From positions 1 through 64,000 of the forward strand of contig JAFRLY010000004.1 in NCBI GenBank assembly GCA_017431005.1: a DNA stretch of 64,000 nucleotides, written 5' to 3'. The position numbers and the translations under genes are program-made. Of this stretch, positions 7,849 to 19,493 are shown one piece after another (position 1 is the stretch's first letter; the number at the start of each line of letters is the position of its first letter). The notes under the pieces are model-generated. The model saw only the letters and a list, made by a program, of their open reading frames with translations. It made no database searches and was not told where the DNA came from. The DNA comes from Clostridia bacterium (GTDB taxonomy: Bacteria > Bacillota > Clostridia > Christensenellales > Aristaeellaceae).

Positions 7849-8909
7849 AAAAATCTGAAGCAGAGGACACTGAGATGAAAAGCAATTATTTTCTCGGAAA
7901 CGGTCAGTTTCAGCTTCGGGAGGAAGCAATGCCGGTGCCCGGCGACCGGGACGTGCTCGTCCGCGTAGCCGCCTGCGGTATCTGCGGAACGGACGTGCAT
8001 ATCTTCCATGGCGATCAGGGCTCCGCGGAGGTGACTCCCCCTGTCGTTCTCGGGCATGAATTTGCCGGAACCGTTGAGGCGGTGGGCAGGGATGTCCGGA
8101 GTCTCCGGCCGGGCGATCATGTGACCGTGGACCCGAATATCTACTGCGGCGCCTGCCCTTACTGCAGGAAAGGAAAAAAACAGCTGTGCACCAGCCTGTT
8201 TGCGATCGGCGTCAACCGGAACGGCGGCTTTTCGGAATACTGCGCCGTTCCCGCAGAACAGTGCTTTCTGCTGGATCCGGCAATCCCGCTTCGCTTCGGC
8301 GCCATGACGGAGCCGCTGGCCTGCTGCATTCACGGTATCGACCGCGCGGGCATCCGGCCGGGAGATACCGTGCTGATCATCGGCTGCGGCGCCATCGGCC
8401 TGATGATGCTGCAGCTGGCCAGGCTGCAGGGAGCATCCGGAATCATCGTCAGCGAGCCCGTTGCCATGCGGCGGGAGATCGCGCTGAAGCTGGGCGCGGA
8501 CGCGGCAATAGATCCCGTTCATGAATCCGTCGCGGATGCTGTCCGTAAAGGCTTCGGCGGGCTGGAGCCGGATGTCGTCATCGAGTGCGTGGGCAATACC
8601 GTCGCCGTCAGGCAGGCCTTCGAGGCAGCCGGAAGAGGATCGACCCTTCTGCTCTTCAGCGTTCCTGTCCCCGGCACCGCCCATCCGCTGTCCCTCATGG
8701 ATGTTTATAAAAAGGAGCTGACCGTGACGGGCTCCATGATCAATCCGGATACTCACGCCCGGGCGGCTGCGCTGATCAATGCCGGCAGAATCCGGTTTGA
8801 TGAAATCATTACGCACACCTATCCCCTGGAGCAGCTGCAGGATGCGCTTCTCATGCAGATGAATGACGCGTCCATCAAGGTCATCGTAGAGCCCGGAGCA
8901 GCAGAATAA
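7845..8909 (+). CDS. Zinc-dependent medium-chain alcohol/polyol dehydrogenase
   Basis: This 354-residue enzyme has both MDR zinc sites: the catalytic site CGICGTDVHIFHG with GHEFAGTVEAVG, and the structural four-cysteine lobe (CGACPYCRKGKKQLC). The nucleotide-binding fold shows VLIIGCGAIGLMMLQLA, then an acidic/variable VSEPVAMRRE. The closest general match is the sorbitol / L-threonine dehydrogenase group, acting on a polyol or amino alcohol with NAD(P). The start at 7845 overlaps the MATE stop; ATG 7875 (MKSNYFLG) is a reasonable alternative because homology begins about there. Substrate not assignable. Confidence 0.9.
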   Translation: MKKSEAEDTEMKSNYFLGNGQFQLREEAMPVPGDRDVLVRVAACGICGTDVHIFHGDQGSAEVTPPVVLGHEFAGTVEAVGRDVRSLRPGDHVTVDPNIYCGACPYCRKGKKQLCTSLFAIGVNRNGGFSEYCAVPAEQCFLLDPAIPLRFGAMTEPLACCIHGIDRAGIRPGDTVLIIGCGAIGLMMLQLARLQGASGIIVSEPVAMRREIALKLGADAAIDPVHESVADAVRKGFGGLEPDVVIECVGNTVAVRQAFEAAGRGSTLLLFSVPVPGTAHPLSLMDVYKKELTVTGSMINPDTHARAAALINAGRIRFDEIITHTYPLEQLQDALLMQMNDASIKVIVEPGAAE

Positions 8910-8978
8910 ACCGCAGCAGCATGATTGCCGGGTTTTTGAAGCAAATACCGGCATCAATCAATACAAGGAGTGAAGAAC

Positions 8979-10478
8979 ATGACCCTGGAACAAGCCATTG
9001 AGAAACTGCAGCAGGTGGAAAAGGCAGGATACGCTCTGCAGCACGCACGGAGCGTCCTGTATGTTGACGGGGAAACCGTCGCGCCGAAACAATCCTGGAA
9101 AGCCAGAGGCGAGACCATCGGATACCTCAGCCAGCTTACTTATCAGCAGACAGTCAGCGGGGAAACCGGCGAAGCCCTGGCCGTAATTCTCAGCAGTCAG
9201 GAAAATGTCGATGAAAAGACCCGCCGCCAGGCGGAACTGATGAAGGAATCCTGTGACGTCATGCACGTGCTGCCGCTGGAGGAATATGTCGCCTATTCCC
9301 AGCTGCTGAACGAGGCCAGCGCCGTATGGCATGAAGCCAAAATAAAAAGCGATTTCGCGGCCTTTGCGCCGTATCTGGAAAGGATCATCACGGCCCGCCG
9401 CCGCTTCGCCGCGCTGCGGAATCCGGACGCGCCGGCCTACGACGTGCTGCTGGATCTCTACGAGAAAGGGGCATGCATGGCGGAGCTGGATCCCTTCTTC
9501 CGGATTATCCGGGAGGAGCTGTCTCCCCTGATCGCCGAGGTCTCCGCTCATCCCCTGCCCCGGCCGGCCTTTATGGACAGGACCTATCCCACCGCGCAGC
9601 AGCGGATGTTCTCCGAGCGGATCATGGCCCTGCAGGGGCTGGATCCGGAGCGCTGTTCCATCGGCGAAACGGAGCATCCCTTCACAGGCGGTCCCAACAA
9701 ATGGGACGTGCGCATCACCACCCACTATCATGAGGATGATGTAACCGCCAGCATGTACAGCGTCATCCATGAAGGCGGCCACGCGCTCTACGAGCTGGGC
9801 GTCGCGGATGATCTGCAGTACACATCTCTTGCAGGCGGCTGCACCATGGGCATTCATGAAAGCCAGAGCCGGTTTTACGAGAACATCATCGGCCGGAGCC
9901 GGGCCTTCTGCACGCCGCTGCTGAAAATCATGCGGGAGGTCTTCCCGGAGCAGACAAAGGATCTGACAGAAACAGACCTATACACCGCCATCAACCTGTC
10001 CGCGCCTTCCCTGATCCGCACGCAGGCGGACGAGCTGACCTATCCGCTGCACGTCATGATCCGCTACGAACTGGAAAAAGCCCTGATCAGGGGCGACCTG
10101 ACCGTGGCAGAGCTGCCGGCCTCCTGGAATGAGGCCTACCGGAAATATCTGGGTGTGACCGTACCTGATGACCGCCGGGGCGTCCTGCAGGACAGCCACT
10201 GGTCCACCGGCTACCTGGGCTATTTCCCCAGCTATACACTGGGCAGCGCCTACGGAGTGCAGATGCTGGCGCAGATGCAGCAGTCCTTCGACGTATGGGC
10301 GGCCGTTTCAGCGGGCAATTTGCGTCCCGTGACCGAATGGCTGGGGCAGCGGATTCATCAGTACGGGAAGCTGAAAAGGCCGAAGGAGCTGCTGCTGAAC
10401 GCCATGGGCGGTCCGCTGGATCCCCGGGCTTATACCGGATATCTGAAAAAGAAATACACCGAGCTGTATCAACTCTGA
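8979..10478 (+). CDS. Carboxypeptidase M32 (thermostable carboxypeptidase 1 family)
   Basis: This 499-residue zinc metallopeptidase removes C-terminal residues from peptides in the cytoplasm. The M32 signature is present: VIHEGGHALYELG (HExxH, near residue 263) with the third ligand expected in the following ESQSRFYENIIGRS helix, plus the family motif DVRITTHYHEDD and the conserved C-terminal region SYTLGSAYGVQ. Length is normal for M32. AAGGAG (8965-8970) is eight bases from ATG 8979; a GTG at 8970 overlaps that site and is not a likely start. A strong hairpin follows the stop and separates it from convergent genes. Confidence 0.95.
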   Translation: MTLEQAIEKLQQVEKAGYALQHARSVLYVDGETVAPKQSWKARGETIGYLSQLTYQQTVSGETGEALAVILSSQENVDEKTRRQAELMKESCDVMHVLPLEEYVAYSQLLNEASAVWHEAKIKSDFAAFAPYLERIITARRRFAALRNPDAPAYDVLLDLYEKGACMAELDPFFRIIREELSPLIAEVSAHPLPRPAFMDRTYPTAQQRMFSERIMALQGLDPERCSIGETEHPFTGGPNKWDVRITTHYHEDDVTASMYSVIHEGGHALYELGVADDLQYTSLAGGCTMGIHESQSRFYENIIGRSRAFCTPLLKIMREVFPEQTKDLTETDLYTAINLSAPSLIRTQADELTYPLHVMIRYELEKALIRGDLTVAELPASWNEAYRKYLGVTVPDDRRGVLQDSHWSTGYLGYFPSYTLGSAYGVQMLAQMQQSFDVWAAVSAGNLRPVTEWLGQRIHQYGKLKRPKELLLNAMGGPLDPRAYTGYLKKKYTELYQL

Positions 10479-10489
10479 CGGGTTCTTCC

Positions 10490-10527
10490 AAAAACAGCGC
10501 GCCCGGAAGCACAGGCTTCCGGGCGCG
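10490..10527. terminator. Bidirectional terminator between convergent genes
   Basis: A perfect 12-base stem (10499-10510 with 10515-10526) closes on the loop ACAG. The minus strand follows with a run of T (TGTTTTTGG), the plus strand with GGTTTGCGTTTGG, so it is stronger for the minus-strand gene. Confidence 0.8.
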
Positions 10528-10544
10528 GTTTGCGTTTGGTTGTC

Positions 10545-11180
10545 TTACAGCAGCGAAGCGATATCCGTGTTCTCGCCCTTCAGCAGCACCTTGGCGCCCT
10601 GGGCGGCCTCAGAGGAATCCGCGTGAGCCAGCAGCCATTTGTTGGAGGCCCAGAGAATCTCATCCTCTTCGTTCTTCACAGTGATTTCCGGCTTGTCCAG
10701 GTTGGTGCCCTTCGGCAGCACAACGATGGTCTTGAAGCCGGCATCCTTCGCGGCGTTGCAGGGAGCATAATGCAGCGTGGTGGCATAAACCTCCACCAGC
10801 ACGCCGGCCGGAACGCAGAAGGCCGCGACCTTGGCGGTATCCAGCACGCCGTTCTCCAGCTCCTCGCGTTTGGCCAGCAGCAGGATGAAATCCTTCACGC
10901 CCACGTTCAGCTCGCTGTCCCGGTGATACTCCAGGCAGTTCAGCTTCGTGTTGTGGCCGTTGCACCAGCCGATCTGGATCGGCATGCCGCCGTAAGCGTT
11001 GTTCCGCAGTTCCTTTTCAATCGGAAGCGCCATGAGCTCGGGCTGTTCCGCCACATACGCCACGCCTTCCGGCAGGGGGGTCACCTTGTCCAGGGTTTCC
11101 AGGAGTTCCTTCACGTCATAGCCGGTCAGGATCTGGCCGTAGTTCTGGAAGGACGGGTCGGTAACAGGTAAGATTTTCAT
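10545..11180 (-). CDS. DUF4867 family protein
   Basis: This 211-residue protein matches what I know of the DUF4867 family of Clostridia: YGGMPIQIGWCNGHNTKLNC, EYHRDSELNVGVKDFILLLA, FCVPAGVLVEVYATTLHYAP, and the C-terminal KWLLAHADS and LLKGEN. The histidine-rich, beta-rich pattern with a PAG turn suggests a cupin-like fold acting on a sugar or small molecule, but that is inference and no reaction is established. ATG 11180 follows GAGGAGGTACCCGC at good spacing. It stands alone between a terminator and tgt; no sugar genes flank it here. Confidence 0.85.
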   Translation of the reverse strand: MKILPVTDPSFQNYGQILTGYDVKELLETLDKVTPLPEGVAYVAEQPELMALPIEKELRNNAYGGMPIQIGWCNGHNTKLNCLEYHRDSELNVGVKDFILLLAKREELENGVLDTAKVAAFCVPAGVLVEVYATTLHYAPCNAAKDAGFKTIVVLPKGTNLDKPEITVKNEEDEILWASNKWLLAHADSSEAAQGAKVLLKGENTDIASLL

Positions 11181-11248
11181 GCGGGTACCTCCTCTGTTCA
11201 ATAAAAAATATTTCCATTTCAAACGGCGTCCCGCGGACGCCGGCGGGG

Positions 11249-13237
<1,989 letters not shown>

Positions 13238-13245
<8 letters not shown>

Positions 13246-14101
13246 GCTGCCACCTCCCGCTGGCGCCGCAGGGCAGCACGCCTCCCGTGGTCACAGGCAG
13301 GCACAGCTCCTGACTGTCCACCGCTCCGCCGAACCTGGACACCACGCATTTCCCGATCATGTTGCTCAGCACGCTGGCCTGGAAGCCGGTCGTGTAGCTG
13401 TTGATCAGGAAAAACAGCGGTTGTTCCGAAAGCACCTGCGAGCAGGTCTCCACCAGGTTATACAGCTCGTTTTCCAGCTTCCAGACTTCGCCGGAAGGCC
13501 CCCGTCCGTAGCTGGGAGGATCCATCAGAATCCCGTCATAGGTGTTGCCGCGCCGGATTTCCCGCTGCACGAAGCGCAGCGCATCCTCCACAATCCAGCG
13601 GCAGCGGTCCTCCGGAATCCGGGAAAGCTCCCGGTTTTCCTTCGCCCAGAGCACCATGCCCTTGGCCGCGTCGACATGGGTCACATGCGCGCCTGCGGCT
13701 GCGCAGGCCAGCGTCGCTCCGCCGGTATAGCCGAACAGGTTCAGCACCCGGACCGTACGTCCCTCTTCCCCCCGAATCAGGTCGCTCATCCAGTCCCAGT
13801 TGGCCGCCTGCTCGGGGAAAAGACCGGTATGCTTGAAGCCCGTCGGCCGGACATAAAAGCTCAGATCCCGGTACCGGACAGTCCACCGGTCCGGCAGGCG
13901 GGTCAGGAATTCCCATTCACCGCCGCCCTTCTCGCTGCGGTGATAATGCGCCTGAGCCTTCCGCCACAGGCGCTCATCCCCCATCGGCCAGATGGTCTGA
14001 GGATCCGGCCGCCGGAGAATCACGTCTCCCCAGCGCTCCAGCTTTTCCCCCTCGCCGGTATCCAGCACTTCATAGTCCGTCCAGGTATCCGTTAAAAACA
14101 T
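13238..14101 (-). CDS. Class I rRNA large-subunit methyltransferase-like protein (RlmI-type SAM fold)
   Basis: This 287-residue SAM-dependent methyltransferase contains VRVLNLFGYTGGATLACAAAGA (motif I) and HVTHVDAAKGMVLWAKEN (motif II), with ILMDPPSYGRGP as the DPPxY motif typical of the RlmI/RlmK type. The family methylates cytosine or guanine in 23S rRNA. The N-terminal PUA domain of RlmI is missing; instead there is a short beta region (WGDVILRRPDPQTIW). Start 14101 follows a GGAGAAAGAGC site. It overlaps the next gene and sits among RNA-modification genes. The target is not known. Confidence 0.85.
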
Positions 14102-14114
14102 GCTCTTTCTCCGA

Positions 14115-15440
14115 TCACAGGTCTTCAAAAGCAGGCAGCACGTCCTGATGCAGCCGGATCAGCGCCCGAACCACATCCATACAGTAAAGCCTGTCCAGGC
14201 CGTCCAGCGCGGGATCGGTCTCGACATACTGCCGCAGAGCTTCCATATCTCCCCGGGCTGCCCGGGCCGCCAGGCGGTTGGCATCGTCAATCATTACCAT
14301 GACATCCGCCAGGGCGGGAGGCAGAACCGCAGGCTCAGGGCAATCGACGCCCCTGTCCAGCCGCAGCCGGGTTTCCACCACGGCGCTTTCCGGCAGCTGC
14401 GGCAGCAGCCCGGCATTCCGCCGGATTACCGCAGGCTCCTCCGCCGTTTCCTTCCGCAGCAGCGCCAGCGCCAGGCGCGTCGGCCGGATCGGCGGCGCCT
14501 TGGAAAGCAGCAGCAGCTGGGCCATGGCGCCTTCCCGGTCGGAGGCGCCCTTCTGCCCCACGGTATTCATATACAGGATCCGTTCCTTCCGCCGTTCCAC
14601 GGACTCCCCGAATTCAGGATTCTCCTCCGGAATAAAGTCCGGCTGCGCCGGCAGATACTCCGCGTGATCCGTCACATCCCCCAGCGGAACAGCGTCCCAC
14701 CAGTCCAGCCAGCGGCGGCTCAGATCTCCCATTTCACCGTTCCGGACCGCCTTCTTCAGCTTCGGCAGCAGATCCAGACCATTATCCTCCAGCTTCAGCA
14801 GGAACGCGAAGCCTGGAAGCCCGGCCTCCTGCCAGACGGTGTTTTCCGGCGCGATCCGCATCCGTTTCAGGATCGTATCCAGGCCGTTCGCGCCCTTCAG
14901 CGGCGTCCGCCCCAGCCCGAAGCACCGGTATCCCCGGTCCAGGAACATGGCGGTCGTTCTTGCCGCAGGCTGCCCGAGATTGATCACCAGCGCGTCCGGA
15001 CAGGCTTTGTCCATGGCGTCGCAGAGGCGGAACACCTCCGTTCCCGCCCGCAGTGCGTGCAGCAGGCCGCCCAGTCCGCCGTTCACCCGGGCCTGATCCG
15101 TCAGGCCGGGATCCTCCCCGCCTTCCTCCGCGTCCTCCCGGCCGCTGGATAGTGCAGACCGGTCCATGGCGAAGCGGCTGGCCGGCTGCAGGTCGCCGGC
15201 ATAGATCACGGCATCCGCGTTCCGGAGCACTGTATCCCGGTCCGTATCCGTCCGCAGGCTGCCGCCCAGTCCCGCCTGGCGGAACACGGCGTCACCATAG
15301 CCCTGCAGCACGGCGCCCATGGCCGGATTTTTCTCCTCCAGGGCAATCTCCGCGTCCCGGGCCTTCCCCGCGAAAAGCAGGTCTGTTAAAAGGGTGGGCA
15401 GGAGCGTTGGTATGTCCTGCCCAATGAGTGCGATTTTCAT
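14115..15440 (-). CDS. Divergent GH4-like NAD-binding protein, probably not a standard glycosidase
   Basis: The 441-residue protein starts with a Rossmann strand (MKIALIGQDIPTLLPTLLTDLL) in the pattern of family 4 glycosidases, which oxidise a sugar with NAD and a divalent metal. DAVIYAGDLQPASRF and DALVINLGQPAARTTAMFLD align with GH4 blocks, as does the long helical C-terminal half. The GH4 metal-site residues are altered: the usual Asn-Pro after the INY strand reads GQPAA, and the Cys-His pair reads CFGLGRTPLKG. The start is one base from the ileS stop, so it is translationally coupled to IleRS. I infer a GH4 fold with lost or changed chemistry. Confidence 0.6.
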   Translation of the reverse strand: MKIALIGQDIPTLLPTLLTDLLFAGKARDAEIALEEKNPAMGAVLQGYGDAVFRQAGLGGSLRTDTDRDTVLRNADAVIYAGDLQPASRFAMDRSALSSGREDAEEGGEDPGLTDQARVNGGLGGLLHALRAGTEVFRLCDAMDKACPDALVINLGQPAARTTAMFLDRGYRCFGLGRTPLKGANGLDTILKRMRIAPENTVWQEAGLPGFAFLLKLEDNGLDLLPKLKKAVRNGEMGDLSRRWLDWWDAVPLGDVTDHAEYLPAQPDFIPEENPEFGESVERRKERILYMNTVGQKGASDREGAMAQLLLLSKAPPIRPTRLALALLRKETAEEPAVIRRNAGLLPQLPESAVVETRLRLDRGVDCPEPAVLPPALADVMVMIDDANRLAARAARGDMEALRQYVETDPALDGLDRLYCMDVVRALIRLHQDVLPAFEDL

Positions 15441-15441
15441 A

Positions 15442-18400
15442 TTATGCTTTACGGATTGCCAGGGTCGCCTGTTTGCCGTTGATATCCCATGCCTTTTCAA
15501 TCCAGCCTTCCGCAGGCGCTTCCGCCTTCAGGCTCACGGCCAGGGTCGCCTTCTGAATCATCTCCCGGTTGGCCTCCAGCGCTTCGGACAGCTCCGCGTC
15601 ACCCTGCCAGCAGGCCTCGATCCGGTCGGTCACCTCAAAGTCGGCTTCCTTCCGCATGGTCTGCAGCTTGGAGATCACCTCGCGGGCATAGCCCTCGCTG
15701 ATCAGCTCCGGCGTCAGGTTCGTATCCAGCACAACGGTGACACCCTTGTCCTCCGTTGCGGTGAAGCCGGGCTTCTGGGTGGGCTCTGTCAGCACGTCGC
15801 CGGCCGCCAGAACCACCTCGGTCCCGTCCAGCGTGAAGCTGACTGTCTCGCCGCGGTTGAAGGCATCCACCACATCATTGCCGTCCAGCTCCGTCAGGTG
15901 CTGGCCGATCTTCCCCAGCAGCTTGCCGTACTTCGGTCCCAGCGTCCGCATCTGCGGCTTCAGCTTATAGGTGGTGAAGGCCCGGGCGTCCTCCGTGAAG
16001 ATCACCTCGCGGACGTTCAGCTCATCCTCGCACAGCGCCTGATAGGCCGCGTCAAAGGCTGCGCCCTTCACGTACAGCTTTTCGAGAGGCTGGCGCACCT
16101 TCAGGTTCGCGGCGTTCCGGCAGGCGCGGCCCAGCTGGATCACCTCCAGCAGGGCATCCATCTGGCGCTCCATCTCCGGGTCCACCCGTGCGCTGTCGCT
16201 GACCGGGAAGTCGCACAGATGTACGCTTTCCACCGCGCCGGGCACGTTGTTGACGACCAGGTTCTGATAGATTTCCTCCGCCAGGAAGGGGATAAACGGC
16301 GCGCTCAGCTTGCTGACGGTCACCAGCACGTGATACAGCGTGGCAAAGGCCGCTTCCTTGTCGCCGGCCATGCCCTTGCCCCAGAACCGCTCGCGGCCCC
16401 GGCGCACATACCAGTTGCTCAGATCGTCCACAAATGCCGCCAGGGCAGTGGCGCTTTCCGTGACCCTGTAATGGCTCAGGTCATCGTCCATCCGGGCGAT
16501 CAGGGTATTCAGGCGGCTCAGGATCCATTTGTCCATCAGCGTCAGCTCCGCCTTTTCCAGGGGATGAGCCAGCGGGTCAAAGCCGTCGATCTGGGCATAC
16601 ATCGCAAAGAAGGCGTAGGTGTTCTGCAGTGTGGCCAGGAACTTGCGCTGTCCCTCGCGGACCGCTTCCTCGGAGAAGCGGGACGGCAGCCACGGCGCGG
16701 AGGTCGTATAGAAATACCAGCGCAGCGCGTCCGCGCCGAACTTGTCCAGCATCTGGAAGGGATCCACCACGTTGCCCAGGTGCTTGCTCATCTTCCGGCC
16801 TTCAGCGTCCTGCACGTGGCCCAGCACGATGCAGTTTTCAAAGGGCGCCCGGTCGAACAGCAGGGTGGAAATGGCCTCCAGGGTGTAGAACCAGCCGCGC
16901 GTCTGGTCGATGGCTTCGGAAATGAAGTTGGCCGGGAAGTTGGACTCGAACTCTTCCTTGTGCTCGAAGGGATAATGCCACTGGGCAAAGGGCATGGAGC
17001 CGGAGTCGTACCAGCAGTCGATAACCTCCTTCACCCGGTGCATCTCTTCCCCGCATTCGGGGCAGCGGATGGTCACAGCGTCAATGAAGGGGCGGTGCAG
17101 CTCGATATCCGGGCCGGGATCCTGGATCGCCATTTCCCGCAGCTCGGCAATGGAGCCGATGACGTGCAGATGGCCCTGAGCGCATTTCCACACCGGCAGG
17201 GGCGTGCCCCAATAGCGTTCGCGGCTCAGGCCCCAGTCGATGACGTTCTCCAGGAAGTTGCCCATCCGGCCTTCCTTGATGTTGTCCGGCATCCAGTTGA
17301 TGGTCCGGTTGTTGCGCACCAGATTGTCCCGCAGGGCGGTCATCCGGATGAACCATGTCGGCCGGGCATAATAGAGCAGGGGCGTGTCGCAGCGCCAGCA
17401 GAACGGATAATCATGGGCAAAGGGAACTGCCGCAAACAGCAGGCCGCGTTCCTTCAGATCCTTCAGGATCAGGGGGTCCGCGTCCTTGACAAAGGTGCCG
17501 GCCCAGGCGGTGCCTTCCACAAAGCGGCCCTGGGTATCCACCAGGTTGACGAAGGGCAGGCCGTTCTCCCGGCATACCCGGTTGTCGTCCTCGCCGTAGG
17601 CAGGCGCGATATGCACGATACCGGAGCCGTCCTCCATGGTGACATAGTCGTCGCTGACCACGAACCAGGCCTTTTTGTCCGGCTCCTGGAACCGGTACAG
17701 GGGTTCATATTCCATGCCCCGCAGGTCGTTGCCCGGGAACTCTTCCTCAATCGTGATTTCCTGGCCCTCGAACACCTTTTCCGCCAGGGCCTTCGCCATG
17801 ATGTATTTCCCGTCCGGCGCCGTCAGGCGGCAGTAGGTATCCCGGGGATTGACGCACAGCGCCAGGTTGCTCGGCAGGGTCCAGGGTGTGGTCGTCCAGG
17901 CCAGCAGATATGTGTTTTCCTCCCCCTTGACGCGGAAGCGGACAAACGCGGAGGTTTCCTTCACGTTCTTGTAGCCCTGAGCCACCTCGTGGCTGGACAG
18001 GGCAGTTCCGCAGCGGGGGCAGTAAGGCACGATCTTGTGTCCCTGATAAAGCAGGCCCTTCTCGTGGATCTGCTTCAGGCTCCACCATTCGGACTCAATA
18101 TAGCTGTTCTCATAGGTGATATAGGGATGCTCCATATCCACCCAATAGCCCACCTGCTCGGACATTTTTTCCCACTCATGCAGGTATTTCCAGACGCTCT
18201 TTTTGCATTCCCCGATGAAGGGCTCAATGCCGTACTGCTCAATCTGGGGCTTGCCGTCCAGGCCCAGGGATTTCTCCACCTCCAGCTCAACCGGCAGACC
18301 GTGAGTGTCCCAGCCGGCCTTCCGCAGCACGCTCTTGCCCTTCATGGTCCAGAACCGGGGAATCAGATCCTTGATAACCCGGGTCTCGATATGGCCGATA

Positions 18401-18564
18401 TGGGGCTTGCCGTTCGCGGTGGGCGGTCCGTCAAAGAAGGTAAACTGCTCGTTCCCGTCCCGGTGATGGAAGGACTTCCGGATGATGTCCTTCTCCTTCC
18501 ACAGATCGGCCACCTGCCGCTCCCGGTCCACAAAATTCATGTCTGTCGCTACTTTATGATACAT
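15442..18564 (-). CDS. ileS: Isoleucyl-tRNA synthetase, type 2
   Basis: The 1040-residue class I synthetase charges tRNA-Ile. The HIGH signature is TANGKPHIGH (near residue 47) and the KMSKS loop is KMSKHLGN. The N-terminus (MNFVDRERQVADLWKEKDI) and the KMSKH variant place it in the eukaryote-like type 2 IleRS group, which is known for low mupirocin sensitivity. An editing (CP1) domain is present (WTTTPWTLPSNLAL), and a long C-terminal anticodon-binding part. GGAGG nine bases upstream of ATG 18564 supports the start. Only 47 bases separate it from deoC, so there is no room for a T-box leader. Confidence 0.97.
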   Translation of the reverse strand: MYHKVATDMNFVDRERQVADLWKEKDIIRKSFHHRDGNEQFTFFDGPPTANGKPHIGHIETRVIKDLIPRFWTMKGKSVLRKAGWDTHGLPVELEVEKSLGLDGKPQIEQYGIEPFIGECKKSVWKYLHEWEKMSEQVGYWVDMEHPYITYENSYIESEWWSLKQIHEKGLLYQGHKIVPYCPRCGTALSSHEVAQGYKNVKETSAFVRFRVKGEENTYLLAWTTTPWTLPSNLALCVNPRDTYCRLTAPDGKYIMAKALAEKVFEGQEITIEEEFPGNDLRGMEYEPLYRFQEPDKKAWFVVSDDYVTMEDGSGIVHIAPAYGEDDNRVCRENGLPFVNLVDTQGRFVEGTAWAGTFVKDADPLILKDLKERGLLFAAVPFAHDYPFCWRCDTPLLYYARPTWFIRMTALRDNLVRNNRTINWMPDNIKEGRMGNFLENVIDWGLSRERYWGTPLPVWKCAQGHLHVIGSIAELREMAIQDPGPDIELHRPFIDAVTIRCPECGEEMHRVKEVIDCWYDSGSMPFAQWHYPFEHKEEFESNFPANFISEAIDQTRGWFYTLEAISTLLFDRAPFENCIVLGHVQDAEGRKMSKHLGNVVDPFQMLDKFGADALRWYFYTTSAPWLPSRFSEEAVREGQRKFLATLQNTYAFFAMYAQIDGFDPLAHPLEKAELTLMDKWILSRLNTLIARMDDDLSHYRVTESATALAAFVDDLSNWYVRRGRERFWGKGMAGDKEAAFATLYHVLVTVSKLSAPFIPFLAEEIYQNLVVNNVPGAVESVHLCDFPVSDSARVDPEMERQMDALLEVIQLGRACRNAANLKVRQPLEKLYVKGAAFDAAYQALCEDELNVREVIFTEDARAFTTYKLKPQMRTLGPKYGKLLGKIGQHLTELDGNDVVDAFNRGETVSFTLDGTEVVLAAGDVLTEPTQKPGFTATEDKGVTVVLDTNLTPELISEGYAREVISKLQTMRKEADFEVTDRIEACWQGDAELSEALEANREMIQKATLAVSLKAEAPAEGWIEKAWDINGKQATLAIRKA

Positions 18565-18611
18565 CCTGTTTATCCTCCGAACTCTCTGTCTGCCCTTCCC
18601 GGGCAGGTCGA

Positions 18612-19343
18612 TCAGTATCCGCCGGCCATTTCCTTCAGGTCGGCCGCTTCCTTCAGGGTCCCCTCCGCCCAGCGTTTTTCCGCCTCGGCCATGATTTTCT
18701 CCGTGGCGCTGACGCCGCAGCGGCTCGCTCCGACAGCCCGGGCGCTCAGGACGGTGTCCAGATCCCGGATGCCGCCGGAGCCCTTAATTCGGACCTTGTC
18801 GGACACATTGGCCCGCATCAGCTTCAGATCCTCAATTTTACACCCGGCTGAGCCGTAACCCGTGCTGGTCTTGACGAAATCCGCCCCGGCCCGCTCACTG
18901 ATGTGACAGGCCAGAATCTTTTCCTCATCCGTCAGGTAGCAGGTTTCCAGAATCACCTTCAGGATCGCTCCGGCTGCGTGAGCCGTATCCGCCAGCTGGC
19001 GGATTTCGCTTTCCACGTAATCCGCGTCCCCGTGCTTCAGCTTGCCGATGTTCAGCACCATGTCCAGCTCCTGGCAGCCCTGCTGCAGCGCGAGCTGCGC
19101 CTCCGCCACCTTGATGGCGGTTTCATGAGCGCCGTGGGGGAAACCGATCACGGTACAGACCTTGACCGGACTGCCCGCCAGCATTTCAGCCAGGATCGGC
19201 ACGTCGCACGGACGGGCGCAGACACTGGCCGTGCCGTATTTCAGAGCCACTTCACAACCGTGGCGGATATCCTCCTCTGTCAGGTAGGGCTGCAGGGTGG
19301 AATGATCCAGCATTCCGGCGATATCTTTCGGGGTCAGGGACAT
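18612..19343 (-). CDS. deoC: Deoxyribose-phosphate aldolase
   Basis: DeoC cleaves 2-deoxyribose-5-phosphate to glyceraldehyde-3-phosphate and acetaldehyde in deoxynucleoside catabolism. The Schiff-base lysine lies in FVKTSTGYGSAG, the second lysine in VRIKGSGGIRD, and the acidic residue in QGCQELDMVLNIG. Length (243) is typical. GGAGGAACGATC precedes ATG 19343. Upstream lies a pair of nested palindromes at 19356-19374 that overlap the Shine-Dalgarno edge and may be an operator. It is the first gene of the minus-strand run that includes ileS. Confidence 0.96.
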   Translation of the reverse strand: MSLTPKDIAGMLDHSTLQPYLTEEDIRHGCEVALKYGTASVCARPCDVPILAEMLAGSPVKVCTVIGFPHGAHETAIKVAEAQLALQQGCQELDMVLNIGKLKHGDADYVESEIRQLADTAHAAGAILKVILETCYLTDEEKILACHISERAGADFVKTSTGYGSAGCKIEDLKLMRANVSDKVRIKGSGGIRDLDTVLSARAVGASRCGVSATEKIMAEAEKRWAEGTLKEAADLKEMAGGY

Positions 19344-19355
19344 GATCGTTCCTCC

Positions 19356-19374
19356 TTATCGCGATAAAATCGCG
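19356..19374 (-). promoter_or_regulatory. Nested palindromes in front of deoC, possible operator
   Basis: TTATCGCGATAA (19356-19367) is a perfect palindrome, and CGCGAT-AAA-ATCGCG (19360-19374) is an overlapping perfect inverted repeat. They sit directly upstream of the deoC ribosome site. A repressor site is a reasonable inference; no matching regulator gene is nearby. Confidence 0.4.
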
Positions 19375-19435
19375 CAATATACTAAATTGTTATATTTCGA
19401 TATGAATTTCCGTTTTCCTTTTTTTGCGCCATTTC

Positions 19436-19464
19436 TTTTCAGCGAAGGAAAAATGTGGTAAAGT
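19436..19464 (+). promoter_or_regulatory. Possible ftsY promoter
   Basis: TTTTCA (19436-19441) and TAAAGT (19459-19464) are separated by 17 bases, 29 bases before the ftsY start codon. Both hexamers are imperfect. Confidence 0.4.
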
Positions 19465-19493
19465 GAATGTATCGTATCGGGGGAGGAAAGATC

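Noticed and set aside
18565-18611. T-box leader in front of ileS
   Set aside because: Only 47 bases separate deoC and ileS, too short for a T-box riboswitch.
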